64,000 nt of DNA from Proteobacteria bacterium UBA2363 (lineage in GTDB: Bacteria; Pseudomonadota; Gammaproteobacteria; Xanthomonadales; UBA2363): positions 146,512-210,511 of the forward strand of contig DDTN01000014.1 in assembly GCA_002344355.1 (NCBI GenBank). Reading direction: 5' to 3'. The position numbers were made by a program, and so were the translations under genes. The notes beneath the pieces were generated by a model. It was not told where the DNA came from. It did not search any database and saw only the letters and a program-made list of their open reading frames with translations. Below, piece after piece: positions 60,756-64,000 of the stretch (positions are counted from its first letter, which is position 1; each line of letters starts with the position of its first letter).

Positions 60756-63383
60756 ATGCAGCCGGGAAGCGCGATCCACTGGCAGGCGATCTGGGAGGCG
60801 TTCGAGCGTCTGGCGGACGCCGATCCCGACGGGCAGGCGGCCGGGCTTGCACGCCTGCAGGAACGCGACCCCGGGATCGCCGTCCGGGTGCGGCGGCTGC
60901 TGGCCGCCGACGCCGACGGCGCCGGACCCCTGGACCGCGCGCTCGCCGAGACGATGTGGGATCCCGCCGAGGCCGCCTGGGAAACGGCAGAGGGCACCCG
61001 GGTCGGTGCCTACCGGCTGATCGAGCCGATCGGCGAGGGCGGCATGGGCGAGGTATGGCGCGCCGAGCGCGACGACGGCGCCTACCGGAGCCAGGTCGCG
61101 GTCAAGCTTCTGAAGCGCGGCATGGACACCCGCGCGGTGCTGCGCCGCTTCCTGCAGGAGCGCAACATCCTGGCCCGTCTCGAACACCCGGCGATCGTCC
61201 GCCTGCTCGATGGCGGCATGACCGTCGACGGCCGTCCCTGGTACGCCATGGAACTGGTCGACGGCTCGCCCGTCACCGTGCACGCGGCGCGGTCCCGGCT
61301 GGGCGTGCGCGAACGCGTCGCCCTGCTCGCCGGGATCGCCGACGCCGTCGGCCATGCCCACAGGCAACTGGTGGTGCACCGCGACCTCAAGCCCGGCAAC
61401 ATCCTGGTGGACGGCACCGGCCTGCCGCGCCTGCTGGATTTCGGCATCGCCAAGCTGCTCGAGGACAGCGGCGAGTCGACCCGGACCGGCACCGGCGTGC
61501 GCGTGCTGTCGCCGGCCTATGCCGCGCCCGAGCAGCGGCGCGGCGAGCCGGTCGGAACCGCCACCGATGTCCACGGGCTGGGGCTGGTCGCGTTCGAGCT
61601 CCTGACCGGCGCCCTGCCGTCGCGCCCCGACGACGCCGCCGGGCCGCCGCTCCGCGCCAGCCACTCGGTCGTCCGGGCCGATCCCGACCAGCTGGCCCGG
61701 CACTACGGCCGGCCGACCGACCCGCGCGCCCTCGCCCGCACCCTGGCCGGCGACCTCGACCACGTGCTGGCGATGGCGCTGCGGCCGGAGCCGGCCCGGC
61801 GCTACGCCAGCATCGACGCCCTGGCGGCCGACCTGCGCGCCTGGCTGGGCGGGCATCCGGTGTCGGCGCGCGGCGACAGCCCGGGCTATCGTCTGCGGCG
61901 CTTCGTGCGGCGCAACCGGGTCGGCGTCGCCGCCGCGGCGGCTGCCGCCCTGGCCCTTGTGGTCGGTCTGCTGGTCGCGCTCTGGCAGGCCGGGCTGGCC
62001 CAGCGCCACGCGCTCGAGGCCCAGGCCCAGGCCCTGCGCGCCGAGCAGCAGGCGGCCCATGCCCAGGCCCAGGCGCGTCAGGCCCAGTCGACCCGGGATT
62101 TCGTGGTCAGCGCCTTCTCCAGCCTCGATCCCGCACAGTCCCGCGAGGGCGCCAACCTGAGGCTGGCCGACTTCCTCACCGCCACCCTGGACCGCCTGCC
62201 GCGCGACCTGGCCGACGATCCGCGCTCGCGCCAGGAACTGCACCTGGCACTTGCCGGCGCCCTGTTCGAACTGGGCGAGGCCGCGCAGGCGGACGCCCGG
62301 CTGGCTGCCCTGGTCGACGAACTCGATGCCGACCCCGGCACCGCCACGGCGGTCCTGCATGGCACGGCCCTGCACCGCTGGGCGATCACCGGCCACCGGC
62401 TCGGGTCCCGCGCCGAGGCCACGTCCAGGCTCAACCGCGCCCGGGCGCGGCTGCGCGAAGCGGACGACAGTCCCCAGGCGCTCACCGCGCGCATTGCCAC
62501 CGACACCCTGCTCGGCCAGCTGCTCACCGACAGCGGCCGCTATCCCGAGGCGCTGGCCCTGTACGAGAACATCCGCGACCAGCGCGTCGCCCTCAACGGG
62601 CGGGCCGACGCGCGTTCCGCGGTCGACCACCTGAACCTGTGCGTTGCGCGGATGTACCTGGCGGCCTACGCCGCGGCCCAGGCCGAGTGCGACCGCGCCG
62701 AGGCCCTGCTGCGCGCCGATCCGCAGGCGCCGCGGGCGCGGCTGGCCTGGATCGAGTCGGCGCGAATCCTGGTCGAGTCCCGGCTCGGACTCCATGAGCG
62801 GGCGCTCGCCACCGCCGGGCGCGCCGCCGACCTGATCCGGGAGCACCTGGGTCCGGGCCATCCGATGCTGCGCACCGTGCGCTGGAACCGGGGTACGGCG
62901 CTGCTGGCGGCCGGCCAGACGGACATGGCGCTGGCCGAGTTCCGGGCGCTGGCCGCCGAGGGCGTGCCGGACAACAACCTGCTGGCCCGGCAGGTGCGCC
63001 TGGCGATGGCCGAGGCGGCTGCCGGTGGCGACCGTGCCGCGGCGATCCTGGAGCCGCTCCTGGCCGATCCCGACGCGGCGGAGACCGTTCACCTGCTGAA
63101 TGCGCGACGCGTTGTCGCCCAGGTGCGCGACGCCCAGGGCCGGCCGGACGACGCCCTGGCCGAGGTCGAACGGGCGCTGGCCGGCTACCGGCGCGCCGGG
63201 CTGTCGCCGCACGACGACCACGCACTGGCGCTGGCGCTGAAGGCGCGGCTGCTGGCGCGGCAGGGGCGAGATGCGGAGGCGGCGGCGCTGGCGCGCCACG
63301 CCGACGAGATGCGCGCGGCGGTCCTGGCGCCCGCTGCGGCCGACGCGTCCGCGACCGCGGCCGGGGCGCCACCGCCCCCCTGA
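60756..63383 (+). CDS. Ser/Thr protein kinase with TPR region (kinase D)
   Basis: 875 aa from the ATG at 60756 (GGGAG-type site upstream). Kinase domain at about 85-350: glycine loop PIGEGGMGEVW, catalytic Lys in VAVK (K117), HRDLKPGN (D210), DFG (228-230), APEQ. A transmembrane helix lies near 392-412 (VGVAAAAAAALALVVGLLVAL), then TPR-like repeats. Unlike kinases A-C it has no sigma gene directly upstream; an ECF sigma gene follows 212 bases downstream. It may serve that factor or act on other targets, possibly the two-component system before it. The C-terminus is Ala/Pro-rich. Confidence 0.9.
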   Translation: MQPGSAIHWQAIWEAFERLADADPDGQAAGLARLQERDPGIAVRVRRLLAADADGAGPLDRALAETMWDPAEAAWETAEGTRVGAYRLIEPIGEGGMGEVWRAERDDGAYRSQVAVKLLKRGMDTRAVLRRFLQERNILARLEHPAIVRLLDGGMTVDGRPWYAMELVDGSPVTVHAARSRLGVRERVALLAGIADAVGHAHRQLVVHRDLKPGNILVDGTGLPRLLDFGIAKLLEDSGESTRTGTGVRVLSPAYAAPEQRRGEPVGTATDVHGLGLVAFELLTGALPSRPDDAAGPPLRASHSVVRADPDQLARHYGRPTDPRALARTLAGDLDHVLAMALRPEPARRYASIDALAADLRAWLGGHPVSARGDSPGYRLRRFVRRNRVGVAAAAAAALALVVGLLVALWQAGLAQRHALEAQAQALRAEQQAAHAQAQARQAQSTRDFVVSAFSSLDPAQSREGANLRLADFLTATLDRLPRDLADDPRSRQELHLALAGALFELGEAAQADARLAALVDELDADPGTATAVLHGTALHRWAITGHRLGSRAEATSRLNRARARLREADDSPQALTARIATDTLLGQLLTDSGRYPEALALYENIRDQRVALNGRADARSAVDHLNLCVARMYLAAYAAAQAECDRAEALLRADPQAPRARLAWIESARILVESRLGLHERALATAGRAADLIREHLGPGHPMLRTVRWNRGTALLAAGQTDMALAEFRALAAEGVPDNNLLARQVRLAMAEAAAGGDRAAAILEPLLADPDAAETVHLLNARRVVAQVRDAQGRPDDALAEVERALAGYRRAGLSPHDDHALALALKARLLARQGRDAEAAALARHADEMRAAVLAPAAADASATAAGAPPPP

Positions 63384-63595
63384 CAGGCACGGATCGGGCG
63401 GGCGGCGGAAAGGGCAGGGCGCGCATCCCTGCGTTCGCGGACGGCGCCGGCCTGGCGCCACTCCCCGCAGCCGTCCCGGCGGCGTGCGCGGGCCTGCGTC
63501 CGCGCCGGCGGCGGCCGCCCGGCCCGCGCTTGCCAGCATCGCTTGGCGGTCGCCAGCCGGCATGGCATTGTCGCCACCGGGACCGGGAGGGCGCC

Positions 63596-64000
63596 ATGTC
63601 GGACATCACCGCGCTGATCGCGCAGGCACGCGGGGGCGACGGCGCGGCGGTCGACCGGCTGTTCGCCGCGCTGTACGCCGAGCTGAAGGTGCTGGCCCGG
63701 CGCCAGGCCGGCGCCTTCGAGGGTGCCGGCCACGCCACCTCGCTGGTCCACGAGGCCTACCTGAAGCTGGCGCCGGCGGCGGTCGCGCAGGCCAACGACC
63801 GCGTCCATTTCTGCGCGCTGGCGGCGCGCGCCATGCGCCAGATCCTGATCGACCAGGTGCGCGCCCGGGACGCCCGGCGGCGCGGCGGCGACTACCGCCT
63901 GGTGGGCCTGGACAGCGAGGTGCTGCGCATCGCCGCCGACGGTCGCGACGAGGGCGAGCTGCTGGCCCTGGACGTCGCGCTGGGCCAGCTCGCCGACCAC
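63596..64000 (+). CDS. ECF sigma factor (partial, cut by window end)
   Basis: The first 135 codons, open to the last base of the window with no stop. CCGGGAGGG precedes the ATG. Region 2 reads HATSLVHEAYLKLAP, with Thr48 where the acidic cluster would be, then VHFCALAARAMRQILIDQVRA, matching the other three sigma factors here (FFATAALHMRSVLVDHARA in the one at 30587). It is the fourth ECF43-like factor in 64 kb. Region 4 lies outside the window. It is probably followed by its own kinase gene, as with the others. Confidence 0.9.
   Translation, partial: MSDITALIAQARGGDGAAVDRLFAALYAELKVLARRQAGAFEGAGHATSLVHEAYLKLAPAAVAQANDRVHFCALAARAMRQILIDQVRARDARRRGGDYRLVGLDSEVLRIAADGRDEGELLALDVALGQLADH

Overview
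The window is about 64 kb of very GC-rich DNA. Every large open frame shows strong G/C bias at third codon positions. The gene set points to a gammaproteobacterium of the Lysobacterales (Xanthomonadales). The evidence is the order cutA-dsbD divergent from groES-groEL, a groES promoter that carries both a sigma-32-type promoter and a CIRCE operator, secreted proteins ending in a short F-x-x-G-F-[ED] tail, and many ECF sigma factor / Ser-Thr kinase pairs. The genus cannot be fixed from the sequence alone. No rRNA, tRNA, CRISPR array, insertion sequence or prophage was seen.

Layout. (1) 20-4180: a giant secreted protein joining Ig-like, PKD and beta-propeller domains to a di-haem cytochrome c peroxidase-like module. 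(2) 4247-8204, minus strand: cutA, dsbD, a TlpA-like thioredoxin and a small lipoprotein, a periplasmic disulfide/copper-tolerance block. (3) 8284-10630: groES-groEL with a well-resolved heat-shock control region and terminator. (4) 10843-14517: a secreted beta-propeller (delta-60 repeat) protein and a lytic transglycosylase. (5) 14700-24159, all minus strand: two ECF sigma/kinase pairs flanking a secreted beta-helix protein and a small fragment with the same C-terminal tail. (6) 24281-30484, plus strand: YdeP-type molybdopterin oxidoreductase and fdhD, a subclass B3 metallo-beta-lactamase, a secreted amidohydrolase and a SRAP/YedK protein. (7) 30587-33795: a third ECF sigma/kinase pair. (8) 33935-60396: a large ABC efflux locus with one membrane-fusion adaptor, two separate ATPases, seven double-length MacB/FtsX-type permeases (about 800 aa each), two unrelated inserted genes (a beta-helix protein and a small exported protein), then an NtrC-type response regulator and its histidine kinase. 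(9) 60756-64000: a fourth TPR-linked Ser/Thr kinase and the start of a fourth ECF sigma gene cut by the window edge.

How the parts may work together. The strongest candidate for an undescribed system is region 8. Three sigma-54-type (-24/-12) promoters lie before the adaptor gene (33935), permease 3 (44248) and permease 4 (46888). Each is preceded by a near-identical palindrome of the form CGTCCGG-N2-CCGGACG. The only sigma-54 activator in the window is encoded at the end of the same locus, with a histidine kinase that has almost no periplasmic loop. This suggests a self-contained envelope-sensing regulator that switches on its own multi-permease pump set.

A second theme is the repeated ECF sigma + TPR-kinase module. 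All four sigma factors have a Thr where ordinary ECF factors carry the acidic D-x-E-D cluster of region 2.2. This is the signature of sigma factors activated by phosphorylation (EcfP/PknT type). A third theme is the shared C-terminal F-x-x-G-F-E/D tail on secreted proteins. Assignments rest on reading the sequence and family knowledge; no database search was possible.
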